A DNA stretch of 64,000 bases from JBEKIK01 sp963845975. Lineage in GTDB: Bacteria; Planctomycetota; Planctomycetia; Pirellulales; Thermoguttaceae. The position numbers were made by a program, and so were the translations under genes. A model generated the notes under the pieces. The model searched no databases. It saw only the letters and a program-made list of their open reading frames with translations, and was not told where the DNA came from. Location of the stretch: assembly GCA_963845975.1 (NCBI GenBank), contig CAWJUD010000001.1, positions 1,426,001-1,490,000 on the forward strand. Direction: 5' to 3'. Each line of letters starts with the position of its first letter. Position 1 is the first letter of the stretch. Positions 36,504-47,442 of the stretch are shown here, one piece after another.

Positions 36504-37715
36504 TCAACCCTGCCGCCGTGAAAACGCGACTCCCTCGATTTCCACCAGCAGTTCCGGCCGGCAAATATCGCCCACGGCATAGATCGCGGGCAACTCGCCC
36601 AGGCGCGCCTCGCAGGTGGCACGCGCAATCGCATAATCTTCGTGCCGCTTGAGGTACACCCGCGCCAAGGCCAGGTCGCCGAGAGTCGCCCCAAATCCGG
36701 CAAGCCCGTGACTGCGAAAGTTCTCGGCGGATATCAAGGCCTGGATGTTGTCCAACGTTTGTTGCGTCTGCCGCCGGATGTCGTCAAGGTGCCGCGTTTC
36801 CGAGGCCGTGATGCTGGCCGTTCCAGAAATGAAAGTCGTGGCGAAATCGCCCGCCGCAACGGCCATCGCCCGGCAGAACTTGGGACTTTCGCTCCCGTAT
36901 TGGTGCGCGTAGTCATAAGCCGACGTCTGCCCGGGATTCTCCAGCGGCGCCAGCACCACTCCGGGCCGCTCGGTCCTCATTGCTATGCAACTGATCGTCA
37001 CGTCCTTGCCGTCCGCGCCGATACCCGTGCTCGCCGGAAAAACGGATTTGTCCCGGCCCGCCGGCGCCGGCCCGGCGGCAAACTTCAAATTCCGGTAAAA
37101 GTCGGTCCGCGCCCGGTTCAACTCCCGATACCGTTCGGCAGGCCCCTCCATCCCTGTAATATCGCCCAGGTAAAGCCAGGTGCGAAGCACTTCGTCAAAG
37201 CGGAAACCGGCCGCCGCCAATAGCTCCCCGGCCAGGTGAAACGCCGAAAGCGTGCGATTGTAAACCGATCCATCCGCCGATTTGGGATGGACGTTGGCCA
37301 GATGCACCCAGGTGATTCCGTCATGGCGGGTAATGACCGTTTGCTCCCCGTGCCGGATGATTTCCACCTCGCCCCGCCCGCGCCCCACGCCCAGGGCCTC
37401 GATCGCCAGCAGCTTGCCCTCGCACGGCGGCTGGGGAATGTACGTGGTCGCCGGCATTTCTTGTCCGTAAAATTCACGCATTATCTCCCGGCACGCCGTC
37501 ACATCCGCCAAATCTCGCAGGAACACCGACTGCATCACGATCGACCCGGGCGCGCTTTCTTCCTTGATCAACCTTCCGATGGTCCGCAAGGCATCGTCGG
37601 CCTGCTCGCGAAAGCCCGTGCCCCGCCGCGGCGCAGCCGCCACAAAAACGTGCCGCACGCCGCCCAGTTCGACGACGGAATATCCCACGCCCGCTTCCGA
37701 CTCTTTGCGGATCAT
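36504..37715 (-). CDS. Rid-superfamily / chorismatase (FkbO)-like protein
   Basis: 403 residues. Two Rid-like (YjgF) halves are visible. The N-terminal half includes VVELGGVRHVFVAAAPRRG and DADDALRTIGRLIKEESAPG-like helix content. The C-terminal half includes FATTFISGTASITASETRHL, followed by QTQQTLDNIQALISAENF and a tail LPAIYAVGDICRPELLVEIE. This tail is a Rid signature with the conserved Arg-x-x-Leu-x-x-Glu-Ile. FkbO/Hyg5 chorismatases share the doubled fold, but Rid enamine deaminases are single. I cannot assign the substrate. The start is 18 bp from the stop of the octahaem cytochrome gene on the same strand, so the two probably form an operon. Confidence 0.7.
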   Translation of the reverse strand: MIRKESEAGVGYSVVELGGVRHVFVAAAPRRGTGFREQADDALRTIGRLIKEESAPGSIVMQSVFLRDLADVTACREIMREFYGQEMPATTYIPQPPCEGKLLAIEALGVGRGRGEVEIIRHGEQTVITRHDGITWVHLANVHPKSADGSVYNRTLSAFHLAGELLAAAGFRFDEVLRTWLYLGDITGMEGPAERYRELNRARTDFYRNLKFAAGPAPAGRDKSVFPASTGIGADGKDVTISCIAMRTERPGVVLAPLENPGQTSAYDYAHQYGSESPKFCRAMAVAAGDFATTFISGTASITASETRHLDDIRRQTQQTLDNIQALISAENFRSHGLAGFGATLGDLALARVYLKRHEDYAIARATCEARLGELPAIYAVGDICRPELLVEIEGVAFSRRQG

Positions 37716-37732
37716 CCCAAATCTTCCATTGT

Positions 37733-40136
37733 CTATTGTATTTTTTCACCGGGTTCGGCGATCTCCAGGGATCGCAGTTTGTTTTCCAACTCCTCCCGCG
37801 CCCGCGGCGTGAGATCCTTGTCGCTCAGCGCCTGCGCAGCGTGCCCGCCGCCGCGCCCCGATCGCCCCGGCCTTCATAAATCTCGGCCAGCAGCAGGCAC
37901 CCTTCCGGGAAGGCCCTGATCTGCCCCATCGCCTTGCGCAGCACTTGGATCGCCCCCTCCGCGTCGCCGTCCCGATAAAGATACAAGGCCAAAGCGCGGG
38001 GATACTTCGCTTCATCCGGTTGCAGTTCGCAGGCCTTGCGGCAGCACGCGATAGCCTCGCTCATGTTTTTTCGTCCCGCTAAAATCGCCCCCAGATTATA
38101 ATTCGCCGCGGCCGACCGGGGATTGGATTTTATCGCCCTGCGCAAGGCCTTTTCCGCTTCATCCGTTTTCCCCTCCTCGGCCAACAACAGGCCCAAGTTG
38201 AAGTTCGCGGCCGCATTCTCAGGCTCCGTTTCCAGCGCTCGTCGCAAGCACTGTTCCGCCCGATCGTTTTCCTGCATGTTGCTATAGGCCACGGACTGAT
38301 TTATCAAAACCTCGATCATCCTCGGTTCCAGCGCCTGGCGTTTTCGTAGTCTTTCAGGGCCTCGGCAAAATCCCCGCGCTCGATGTAAAAATCGCCCAGG
38401 TTAGCATGCGACGCCCAATCGTCGCCCCGGGCCTTCATGGCCGCCTTGAATTCTTCCACGGCCTTTTCCAAGGCCTCGCGTCGCTGGGGATTTTCGATTT
38501 TTTCCGGCAAAATTCCCGCCAATGCCATGGCCGCCCGGATCCTCACGATCCGCGACCGGTCGCCTGCACCCGCCAATAGCGCGTCTATATTTTCCGGGTC
38601 CATCCGTCCCCCAAGGGCCGACACGGCACTGGACCGCACCAGCGGCGAGGGATCTTTTGCCGCCTGCAACATCGCCCCCCACTTGCGCGGATCGTTGCAT
38701 TGCCTCAAAAGCCGCACCAGGCTGTTGCGATATACCTGGTCGTTGTCGCTCCGGCCGATCTCGGCCAGCATCTCCGGCAAACGATCCCACTGATTTTTGC
38801 GGGCCGCCTCGATCAACCCTGCCCGCCGCAAAACCTCCGCCTGGTAGTCCCGCTGGTACCATTTGCGGACCCACTCGTCCGACCACGCCGCGTCGTGATC
38901 GGCATGACATATATTGCAGGCATTGGGCGAATTATAGGCCATGCTCGCCGCCGGCGAGGGAGCTCGCATGGAATGGTCGCTGCGGGTCCTGCCCGCAAAC
39001 TGCGTCTTGGGCATGTGGCAGCCCACGCACTCGTTACCCTTGCTCCCCGCTTGATGATGCCCGTGCTCTTCCGGATGCCGCACGTATTTCTCGTGGCAAG
39101 GCATGCAGGTCTGGTAGCCCTGGTACTCCGTGAATTTGAACCTCCCCGCCGGCGTGTGACAGTACTTGCAGTCCAGTTTTCCCGACTTCAAACACGGCGC
39201 CATCAGCCAAGACGTGTATGTATAATTTTCTCCCAGGTCCCGCCCGTCCGCATAATAATCCGCATGCTCCAATGTAATCAGATCGTAATGATCGAAGAAC
39301 TTATCTCCGGGACTGAAGTCCGCTGACAAAGGTATAATCTTGGCGTGGCAAGTGACGCACAAGTCGGTGAGCTGATCATGAGTAAAGTCCTTGTTTATGA
39401 TGATTTTCGTTTCCTCGGCCGAGCGGCCCTTGATCCCCGCCTGCATTAAGCGGTTGTGCTCCCCCGACGGTCCGTGGCACGTCTCGCAACTGATCCCCGG
39501 CTCGCCCCAAGTGGTGTGATATGTGTCGGTCTCCAGGTCGTAATTGGTCGCCAACCGACTCACGTGGCAGTTGAAGCACGCCGTATTGAACGTGTAAAGC
39601 CGGTCGGTCCAAGGCAGGGCCTTGTCCCGGGATTCGTTAAGATGCCCTACGGCGCTGGCCGTCGTGTCGTACCAGGCGTGCTTGTTCACGTCGTAAGCCA
39701 CGGGCAGCACTTGCAGCCGGCCCCGTTCCAAAAGGGTCAGGAAGTAGTAAACGTTTTTTCCGCCTATGACGTGCAAAATAGGATACCGGCGTACGCCTAG
39801 CGGCCCCTGTTCCAGAACCCAGCCTTGACCTTCGCCGATCTCCGCCCTGTATCGGCTTTCTCCGATCGCCACGTCGGTCTGCTGAACGCTGAGCTGATCT
39901 TTGGCGAACTGGTCGCTGTAAGACCGCATCGACATCCCGTGCCAGTACGTCGACCACAGTTTGTTGAACTGCTCGTGGCACTCGCCGCAGCTTTTCGATC
40001 CGGCGAACTTGTTTTGCTCGCTCTTGACCGCCGCCCCGGTCGCGGCAGGCTCGGTTCGCCCTGCCGGCTCTTCTCCGCCTCCGACCGCAAACGCCAGAAA
40101 CAGGACTATAGTCCACCAAAAACGATCGTTATGCAT
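37733..40136 (-). CDS. Octahaem c-type cytochrome with HEAT-like and TPR regions, two frameshifts
   Basis: MHNDRFWWTIVLFLAFAV is a signal peptide. Eight CxxCH haem sites are seen at Cys 50, 187, 217, 260, 323, 344, 370 and 407 (for example CGECH, CFNCH, CETCH, CNICH). Residues 440-560 look like HEAT-type helical repeats, and TPR repeats begin at WASHANLGDFYIERGDFAEA. The reading frame breaks at 38329-38338 and resumes as ALEPRMIEVLINQSVAYSNM. It breaks again at 37826-37836 and resumes as ALSDKDLTPRAREELENKLR to a TAG at 37733. Both breaks read CAGCGCCTG on the plus strand; one extra C in each restores one frame of about 801 codons. It is a periplasmic electron carrier or enzyme of unknown substrate. 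Confidence 0.85.
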
Positions 40137-40288
40137 TATCGCGCACCTTAGCAGTTAGGCGATGGCGGGATCTTGGGGGTCGCGGGCCCCAGCAGTCTAT
40201 TAAAAACTCATTTTGATATTACGTGAATCATTGATTTTACTCAAACTGTAAAAAAATGAATAGCAATGGACTGTGGTTATGATCTTTC

Positions 40289-40453
40289 TCTAGCCCAGGC
40301 GTTTTACGCCTGGGACAGAAGCCGTTGCCAACATTTAATGTCAATCCCGTTCACGGGATTCCTTTATTTCCATATTCAATCGTCCCTAAAGCGGCTAATG
40401 AAAGTGATTATGGATTTCTCCTCATCCCAGGCCTAAAACGCCTGGGCTAGGGA
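40289..40453. repeat. Pair of GCCCAGGCG...CGCCTGGGC palindromes
   Basis: CTAGCCCAGGCGTTTTACGC at about 40292 and CCCAGGCCTAAAACGCCTGG at about 40427 are each hairpins. Together they form a larger inverted pair (CTAGCCCAGG... / ...CCTGGGCTAG). A third copy lies near 55229-55252. This is noncoding repeat DNA between the cytochrome and a sulfatase remnant; the whole 40137-40473 gap holds no gene. Confidence 0.6.
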
Positions 40454-40473
40454 AAAGAAATCCGTATTTGCAG

Positions 40474-40809
40474 TTACTTGGGGTCAATTATACCGGTTTT
40501 GGCCAGTCCTGCGCGGGCCGGATAACGCCCGGTTTCAAACGCGGCCCGCCCCGACGTGCAACTCTGCCGGCTATACCAGTCGGTGAATATCACGCCATGC
40601 CGCGACAGGCGTTCCACGGCAGGCAATTTATCCGAAACAGCGTTTGCCGTTGAAACAGCGCTTGCGATCCCCTGCCCTCTTTGTTGCGCATTATTACCGC
40701 TCTCCATGCGCCCGGACCGATTTTGCGCCCATGCCCCGGCCGCCCATGACACGACCGCCAACGCAACCAGCGCCGCAATCATGTTGATTTTTGTACTTTG
40801 CAGTCGCAC
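40474..40809 (-). pseudogene. Arylsulfatase remnant
   Basis: The frame begins with a signal peptide (MIAALVALAVVSWAAGAWAQ). It then jumps to PAVERLSRHGVIFTDWYSRQ and SCTSGRAAFETGRYPARAG, which is the sulfatase active-site region with the Cys to be converted to formylglycine. The segment between, which should carry the metal-binding Asp-Asp motif (NILVIxxDDxG), is missing. The frame stops 12 residues after the active-site helix, at GIIDPK. Only 111 of some 500 residues remain. An internal deletion plus a C-terminal loss explains this. Confidence 0.7.
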
Positions 40810-41141
40810 CGGCTAACTCTCCTTCCAAAATGCGGCCAAAAAACTTAAATAGCTCGTCAAAATGTGGACTGCCTCACGGCATTTTCACATAAATAATTGA
40901 AACGAGGACCAAGGGAGGGGGCCCGCCTCCATTTTGTTACTTACATCTACGGCTAATAACATCCTATCAGAATATCGCCGTAATTTCACTACCCGCTCAA
41001 TAAGTATTATAAACACCGCATAAGTCGCTATCGACCGCACGCCATCCCTGGAAATTGTGTCATTAATTTTCCGCATAACCAAAACTCAAACGAACAGGGA
41101 AAAATTTGCAGTCTGAAAAAAGAATTGGAGTTAGAATAACG
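40810..41141. other. Intergenic region (332 bp)
   Basis: No supported gene. It lies upstream of the sulfatase remnant and downstream of rpoD; only a 65-codon unconvincing frame is open. Confidence 0.4.
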
Positions 41142-41172
41142 TTGGGGCGGCAGTTCAACTGCCGCCCCAACC
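41142..41172. repeat. Perfect palindrome GTTGGGGCGGCAGTT-C-AACTGCC...
   Basis: A 31-base perfect palindrome with a one-base centre, 14 bp after the rpoD stop. Relatives lie at 46017-46043 and 62213-62237. It lacks a T-run, so it is a REP-type hairpin that may stabilise or end the rpoD transcript. Confidence 0.65.
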
Positions 41173-41186
41173 GATTACTCATATTA

Positions 41187-42773
<1,587 letters not shown>

Positions 42774-43425
42774 GCGAGTACGGGGCGGTATAGACTATAA
42801 TTTTCCCAGAGTGGCATTAATAGTTCATTATTTCACAGATGATGGCTAAAAGCCACGAAATTCTACCATCCAATTCTCTACGCCGCGGACAGAATCCGCC
42901 ATTTGGCAAAGGATTCGGCCTGCGGAAAGAATTCGCCAACTAAATAGAAACCCTAAACGCTCCAAAATCCCACGTGTATAATTCGCGACCAATTACTTTT
43001 GTTTCTTCCGAAAGTCAACCGAAACCATCCACGATGCGTGAACGATAAAATTGCCGCGGAAGAAACCAGGACTTGGTGCGTAGACAGGGCATCAAGTCAC
43101 AGAGATTTTTATTGTTGTCGAAAAAAACTCGACAAACATATCCCTGGCACCCGCAGGCATAAGATGCGCAGACTGTCACCGCAATATTCTGCAACCTAAT
43201 TTTAATAGCTCCCAAACCATTGTCTAGGGTCTATTTACAAAATTCTCGACGTTTTTTCGCATACACTCTGCGAGCAAGCAACCGGATTCCACAATCTTGT
43301 TAATATGGATAAAATAGCTGATGTGGGCAATTGGCACCCTGCCTGCGCCGGCATCAGAATCAACCTCCGCTTTGCACCCGGCTTATTCATAAACTAGGAT
43401 TTTTTAACGCAGAGTGCGAAACACC
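42774..43425. other. Intergenic region (652 bp)
   Basis: No supported gene. The rpoD promoter should lie in the first 150 bases. The rest is AT-rich with short unconvincing frames. Confidence 0.45.
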
Positions 43426-43482
43426 AGCCCGAAGCGCTAGCGAGGGTAAACTGTTTGTCATTCCTCGCTAGCGCTTCGGGCT
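43426..43482. repeat. Large palindrome AGCCCGAAGCGCTAGCGAGG (LARSASE repeat)
   Basis: 20-bp perfect arms at 43426-43445 and 43463-43482 surround a 17-base loop. Translated on the minus strand it gives the LTLARSASEE tail that is common among spurious planctomycete ORFs. It lies 25 bp after the rnc stop and may act as a transcript end. Confidence 0.75.
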
Positions 43483-43507
43483 AGTGTCAATTCATGAATT
43501 ATCCTCA

Positions 43508-44239
43508 CTAGTCGGAAGGATAGGGCGGCGATTCGCCTATCAGTTGGCTCAGGGCATTGCGGGCCGCGCGTTGCTCGGCTTCTTTTTTGTTTCGGCCCCA
43601 GGCCGGCTGGTATCGGGCACTGCCCACTTGTGCGGCGATCTTGAAACACTTGCTGTGGTCCGGACCTTTCTCATCCAGGAGTTGATAGGTAGGCGTGGTG
43701 CCATATTCGCGTTGAGCCATTTGTTGCAAGAGCGATTTGTAGTTATAGCCCGTCTCGCCGCCGGCAGCCAGCTCGATCTCGGCTCCGACATATTCCACGA
43801 TGAAGGCCTTTGCCGCTGCATGGCTTCCGTCAAGATGAATTGCCGCTATTAACGATTCAAAAACATTGGCCAATAGCGAAGGCGGCACTGAAGGATGGGT
43901 GGTCATCCCCTTGCCCAGGATCAGGAATTCTTGCATCCCCAGCAATTGGCTGATCTTTGTGCAGGTCTGCCGGCTGACTACAATCGACTTGATTTTTGTT
44001 AAATCTCCCTCCGAATAGTCGGGATATTGCCGGTAAAGCATCTCGCATACCACCGCGCCCAATATGGCATCCCCCAGGAATTCCAGTCGTTCGTTCGATG
44101 CCAGGCGGTGTTCGGCACCCGAGGCATGAGTAAGAGCGGCCAAGAGCAGATTTTTATCGGTAAATGTATAACCGATACGCTTTTCCAGCTTCTCCAGCAC
44201 GGCGACAACTTGGGGATCTAAACCAGGTGTAACTTCCAT
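43508..44239 (-). CDS. rnc: Ribonuclease III
   Basis: Start MEVTPGLDPQVVAVLEKLEK at 44239, 243 residues; an in-frame Met at 44278 precedes a Phe-rich stretch and is less likely. The enzyme cleaves double-stranded RNA in rRNA and mRNA processing. The signature NERLEFLGDAILGAVVCEML contains the metal ligands; LLANVFESLIAAIHLDG holds the second acidic site. The C-terminal dsRNA-binding domain runs from NYKSLLQQMAQREYGTTPTY to NKKEAEQRAARNALSQLIGE. Length is normal. Confidence 0.95.
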   Translation of the reverse strand: MEVTPGLDPQVVAVLEKLEKRIGYTFTDKNLLLAALTHASGAEHRLASNERLEFLGDAILGAVVCEMLYRQYPDYSEGDLTKIKSIVVSRQTCTKISQLLGMQEFLILGKGMTTHPSVPPSLLANVFESLIAAIHLDGSHAAAKAFIVEYVGAEIELAAGGETGYNYKSLLQQMAQREYGTTPTYQLLDEKGPDHSKCFKIAAQVGSARYQPAWGRNKKEAEQRAARNALSQLIGESPPYPSD

Positions 44240-44458
44240 AAAAAATAGTTTTCGCTCTAAGACAAAATTAAGTATCATCCACCTATTGTTACCTTAATGC
44301 CCAAAAGGGGTATTTGTCAATCCATTTATGATTATATTGTGCGATTCAGCCTTGAAACGATCCATATTCTACTTGTCGGCGGAGTAGTCGGGTGAAATAA
44401 TTTCATCGTTGACCAGCCTTAAAGTATAAGAAATCGCGTTATATTTCCGGAGATAAAA

Positions 44459-45966
44459 ATGCCGCTTAACATCGTTTCTCACCGGCGTCATTGGTTTATT
44501 GGTTGGTTATTTATCGCGGCTTTTGCCGCGGCAAGCACCTGGGTTTGCCTGTCGGCGCGTGCGCAAGAGGAGGAGGGTGCGGCCAAGGCTAAGAGCCTTT
44601 CCAAGGCCTTTAGGGCAGCGGCGCATAACGTCATTCCCACGGTCGTCAAAATTAAAAACATTAGCAAAGGCAAACGCGTCGAAGGGCTAACGGACAAAAC
44701 AAGGGGAGGAAATCCGTTCCAGGGTACTCCATTTGAAGATTTTTTCGACGGAGAAGATTTCCCCCCGCTTTCCAATTTCACGGATTCATTCCGCCGCGCA
44801 TGGGCGTGGGTTCGGGCGTGATTATCGACCCCAAGGGAATCATCCTCACCAATTATCATGTAGTGGAAGACGCGGATGAAGTGTTGGTCGAATTGGTCGA
44901 CGGCCGGCAACTGAAAGCCACGGACATTAAAACCGATGGGCAAACCGATTTGGCGGTGATGCGCGTGAAAACCAACGGCCCCCTGCCCGCGGCCGTTTTC
45001 GGCGATTCCGACGCCATGGATATCGGCGATTGGGTTATCGCCATCGGTTGTCCGTTCGAACTGGATTCGACCGTCAGTGCGGGAATCATCAGCGGCAAAG
45101 GCCGCGCGTTATCGAGGGATAACCGGGCGAGCTTTTTGCAGACCGATGCCGCCATCAACCCCGGCAATTCCGGCGGACCCCTGGTGAATCTCGACGGCGA
45201 GATCATCGGCATCAATACCGCCATCGAATCGAAAACCGGCACCTATGAAGGCATAGGATTCGCCATTCCCAGCAATCTTGTCAAATGGGTCGCCCCGCAG
45301 TTGATTAAAAACGGCACGGTGGAGCGGGCGTATCTGGGCGTGCATATCGGCGAAATAAACGGCGAGTTGTCCGATCATCTGGGCGTGCCTCCAAACTCCG
45401 GCGTAATCATAAGCGAGGTGCTCGCCAAAAGCCCGGCCGCCGCGGCCGGATTGCAAGAAGGCGATATTATCTCGTCTTTCGCGAAAAAGAAAATCGCCAA
45501 TACTCAACAATTGCAAGAACTGGTCGAGCGGTCCGCGAAGGGCTCAATTCAACAAGTCGACGTCTTACGCAACGGAAAAACAATGAAACTGCAAGTGGAG
45601 GTGCGGGCACTGCCCGACAAGTTGGCATCCGAAGCCCTGCCCCTGCTGGGCCGTGACAGGAACTATGAGCGCGGATCTAATTTCATCAGTGAAGAATTGG
45701 GCATTGAATTAAAAGACCTGACCCCCGAGATCGCTCAAAAACTCGGTTTAGACGCCAATTCGGGCGTGATCGTCGCCGCGGTGCGACCCGAGGGAATCGC
45801 GGCCCCGTCAGGCATCCGTCAAGGGATGATAATTCTTCGCATCGGCCAAAAAACGGTTCATTCGGTAGCCGAATTCAAGGCGGCCATGAAAGACGAATCG
45901 CTGGAAAAAGGCGTCCTGCTTCTGGTCCGCACGCAAAGCGGCAATCGTTTTCTGCTGCTAAAATAA
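44459..45966 (+). CDS. HtrA/DegP-type periplasmic serine protease, one frameshift
   Basis: The signal peptide is WFIGWLFIAAFAAASTWVCL ending at ARAQ. The first frame gives FRAAAHNVIPTVVKIKNISK and breaks at 44791-44800 (CCGCCGCGCATGGG). It resumes as MGVGSGVIIDPKGIILTNYH. The catalytic triad is His in TNYHVVED, Asp in GQTDLAVMRV and Ser in NPGNSGGPLVN. Two PDZ domains follow (RAYLGVHIGEINGELSDHLG and SEELGIELKDLTPEIAQKLG). The break context is the same as in the BamA-like gene, where one more G restores the frame. It is a periplasmic quality-control protease; about 503 codons if repaired. Confidence 0.9.
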
Positions 45967-46016
45967 GGAGTTTTCAGCCGTCAGTAATCAGTTTTAAGCC
46001 TTGAATGTTCTTTAGT

Positions 46017-46043
46017 CGGGGCGGTAGTTGCACTGCCGCCCCG
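46017..46043. repeat. GGGGCGG palindrome between convergent genes
   Basis: CGGGGCGGTAGT-TGC-ACTGCCGCCCCG is a hairpin with one G-T pair, between the converging htrA and acpS genes. It is related to the palindrome at 41142-41172. Confidence 0.55.
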
Positions 46044-46114
46044 GATTTGGCGGACGAGACGGGAGTACCACTCCCGTCCTAACGCAGCTTTGCAGATCTG
46101 GGATTCAATAAACT

Positions 46115-46510
46115 TCATTTTTCCTTTTTCTCTCCCACCGCGATGGCTACCGCTGTGGCATATGTGCGGCAGTGGGAAATGCTGACCAGAATTTCTCGGA
46201 TGCCGAGTTGCTCGCACACGTCGCTTACTCCGCCGCGTATGGCGACCACGGGTTTGCCCATGTGATCGTTGCGGATTTCCATGTCGCGCCAGGAAATTCC
46301 CCTGCGCCACCCGGTGCCCAAGGCCTTCAGCACGGCTTCCTTGGCCGCCCAACGCCCGGTGAAATGTTGCGTCGCCTGCTTGCGGCTTTGGCAATATGTG
46401 ATTTCGTAAGGCGTGTACACCCGGTTGATGAACAATTCACCGTGCCGCTCGATCATCCGCGCGATCCGCAAACACTCGGTAATGTCGGTGCCCAGACCGA
46501 TTATTTCCAT
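46115..46510 (-). CDS. acpS: Holo-[acyl-carrier-protein] synthase
   Basis: 131 residues. It transfers phosphopantetheine from CoA to acyl-carrier protein. MEIIGLGTDITECLRIARMI carries the metal-binding Asp, and FTGRWAAKEAVLKALGTGWR the Glu and Lys of the CoA site. ILVSISHCRTYATAVAIA is the C-terminal motif. Last gene of the cbpA-rnpA-yidD-acpS run on the minus strand; the gap to yidD is 33 bp. Confidence 0.95.
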   Translation of the reverse strand: MEIIGLGTDITECLRIARMIERHGELFINRVYTPYEITYCQSRKQATQHFTGRWAAKEAVLKALGTGWRRGISWRDMEIRNDHMGKPVVAIRGGVSDVCEQLGIREILVSISHCRTYATAVAIAVGEKKEK

Positions 46511-46543
46511 GATTCATCCTTCATCCTTCCGCCTTCATCCTTT

Positions 46544-46798
46544 TCATGGCGGATCATATCCCCCTGGGTGCCATGGATGGCACCGGCATATACGCATCAT
46601 GCCCCGCCAGGTTCCCCGGATGGCGCCGTATTTTTGCACCGCTCCGATGAAATATTTGCTGCAACTCGGCTCAAACCGGCAGTGCCGGCCCAACAAGGGA
46701 CTCAATAACCATTGATAGAGCCGGACTACAATAATCAATATCCGGCCAGGCAAGGCGACAAGTATCCGCCATATTTTATAGGAGGAGTTATTTCCCAT
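46544..46798 (-). CDS. yidD: Membrane-protein insertion efficiency factor YidD
   Basis: 84 residues. The pattern RLYQWLLSPLLGRHCRFEPS followed by CSKYFIGAVQKYGAIRG and RICRCHPWHPGGYDPP is diagnostic. It is an amphipathic inner-membrane-associated protein that helps YidC-dependent insertion. It lies beside rnpA as in most bacteria; yidC itself is not in this stretch. Confidence 0.95.
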   Translation of the reverse strand: MGNNSSYKIWRILVALPGRILIIVVRLYQWLLSPLLGRHCRFEPSCSKYFIGAVQKYGAIRGTWRGMMRICRCHPWHPGGYDPP

Positions 46799-46952
46799 AA
46801 TAATATCATATCATAAAGCCGCGACCGCTGGTCGCGCCCTTTCATAAAGCCGCGGCGGGCGCCGACGGGGCGCATCGGGCGCGACGAGGCGCCATGCGAA
46901 GAATGGTCGCGTTGGTCGGCATGGTCGGTTGGTCTTTTAAAGTCATCCTACG

Positions 46953-47309
46953 TTATATCAGATTCAGTTTTTGCGCGATCTTATTTGCCAGCCCTGGCAG
47001 CGATTGCAGCAACACTCCCAATTCCGGATCATCGCCGCCGCGGGGAATTACCACCAAATCGATCCCTTGAGGCAGTTCCTCGCGGCAAATCCTGAATGCC
47101 TCGCGCAGCAGTCGCTTCCAACGGTTCCGCATAACCGCATGGCCGAATTTCCGCGATACCGAAAGCCCCAGCCGCGGATACGGCAACTCGTTAGGGCCGC
47201 CAAAAATCAAGAGCCAGTCATCCGAAGCGGTCGCTCGGCTTCGGTAAGCCCGCTGAAAATCCGCATTTCGTCGGATGTGATATTCCGACCGAAATCGTTG
47301 ATCTGTCAT
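46953..47309 (-). CDS. rnpA: Ribonuclease P protein component
   Basis: Start MTDQRFRSEYHIRRNADFQR at 47309, 118 residues. The RNR motif lies in SVSRKFGHAVMRNRWKRLLR, followed by EAFRICREELPQGIDLVVIP. It is the protein subunit that helps RNase P bind pre-tRNA. rpmH, the usual upstream neighbour, is not present here; a CbpA-type gene takes that place. GC-rich repeated sequence fills 46799-46952 between rnpA and yidD. Confidence 0.93.
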   Translation of the reverse strand: MTDQRFRSEYHIRRNADFQRAYRSRATASDDWLLIFGGPNELPYPRLGLSVSRKFGHAVMRNRWKRLLREAFRICREELPQGIDLVVIPRGGDDPELGVLLQSLPGLANKIAQKLNLI

Positions 47310-47442
47310 GTTCTGTTTCCAGAATACGGACTGCCATGTTCTGTGTGCCACTGCTTACCTGCAAGCAGTGTTTTGGCGGCTTTTACAGGCAGGGCTTACA
47401 GTCAAGCCGTGGCATGGATATCCACGATCTTTTCATACGCTC

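Noticed and set aside
42774..43425. Small genes between rpoD and rnc
   Set aside because: Frames are short, without ribosome sites or conserved composition.
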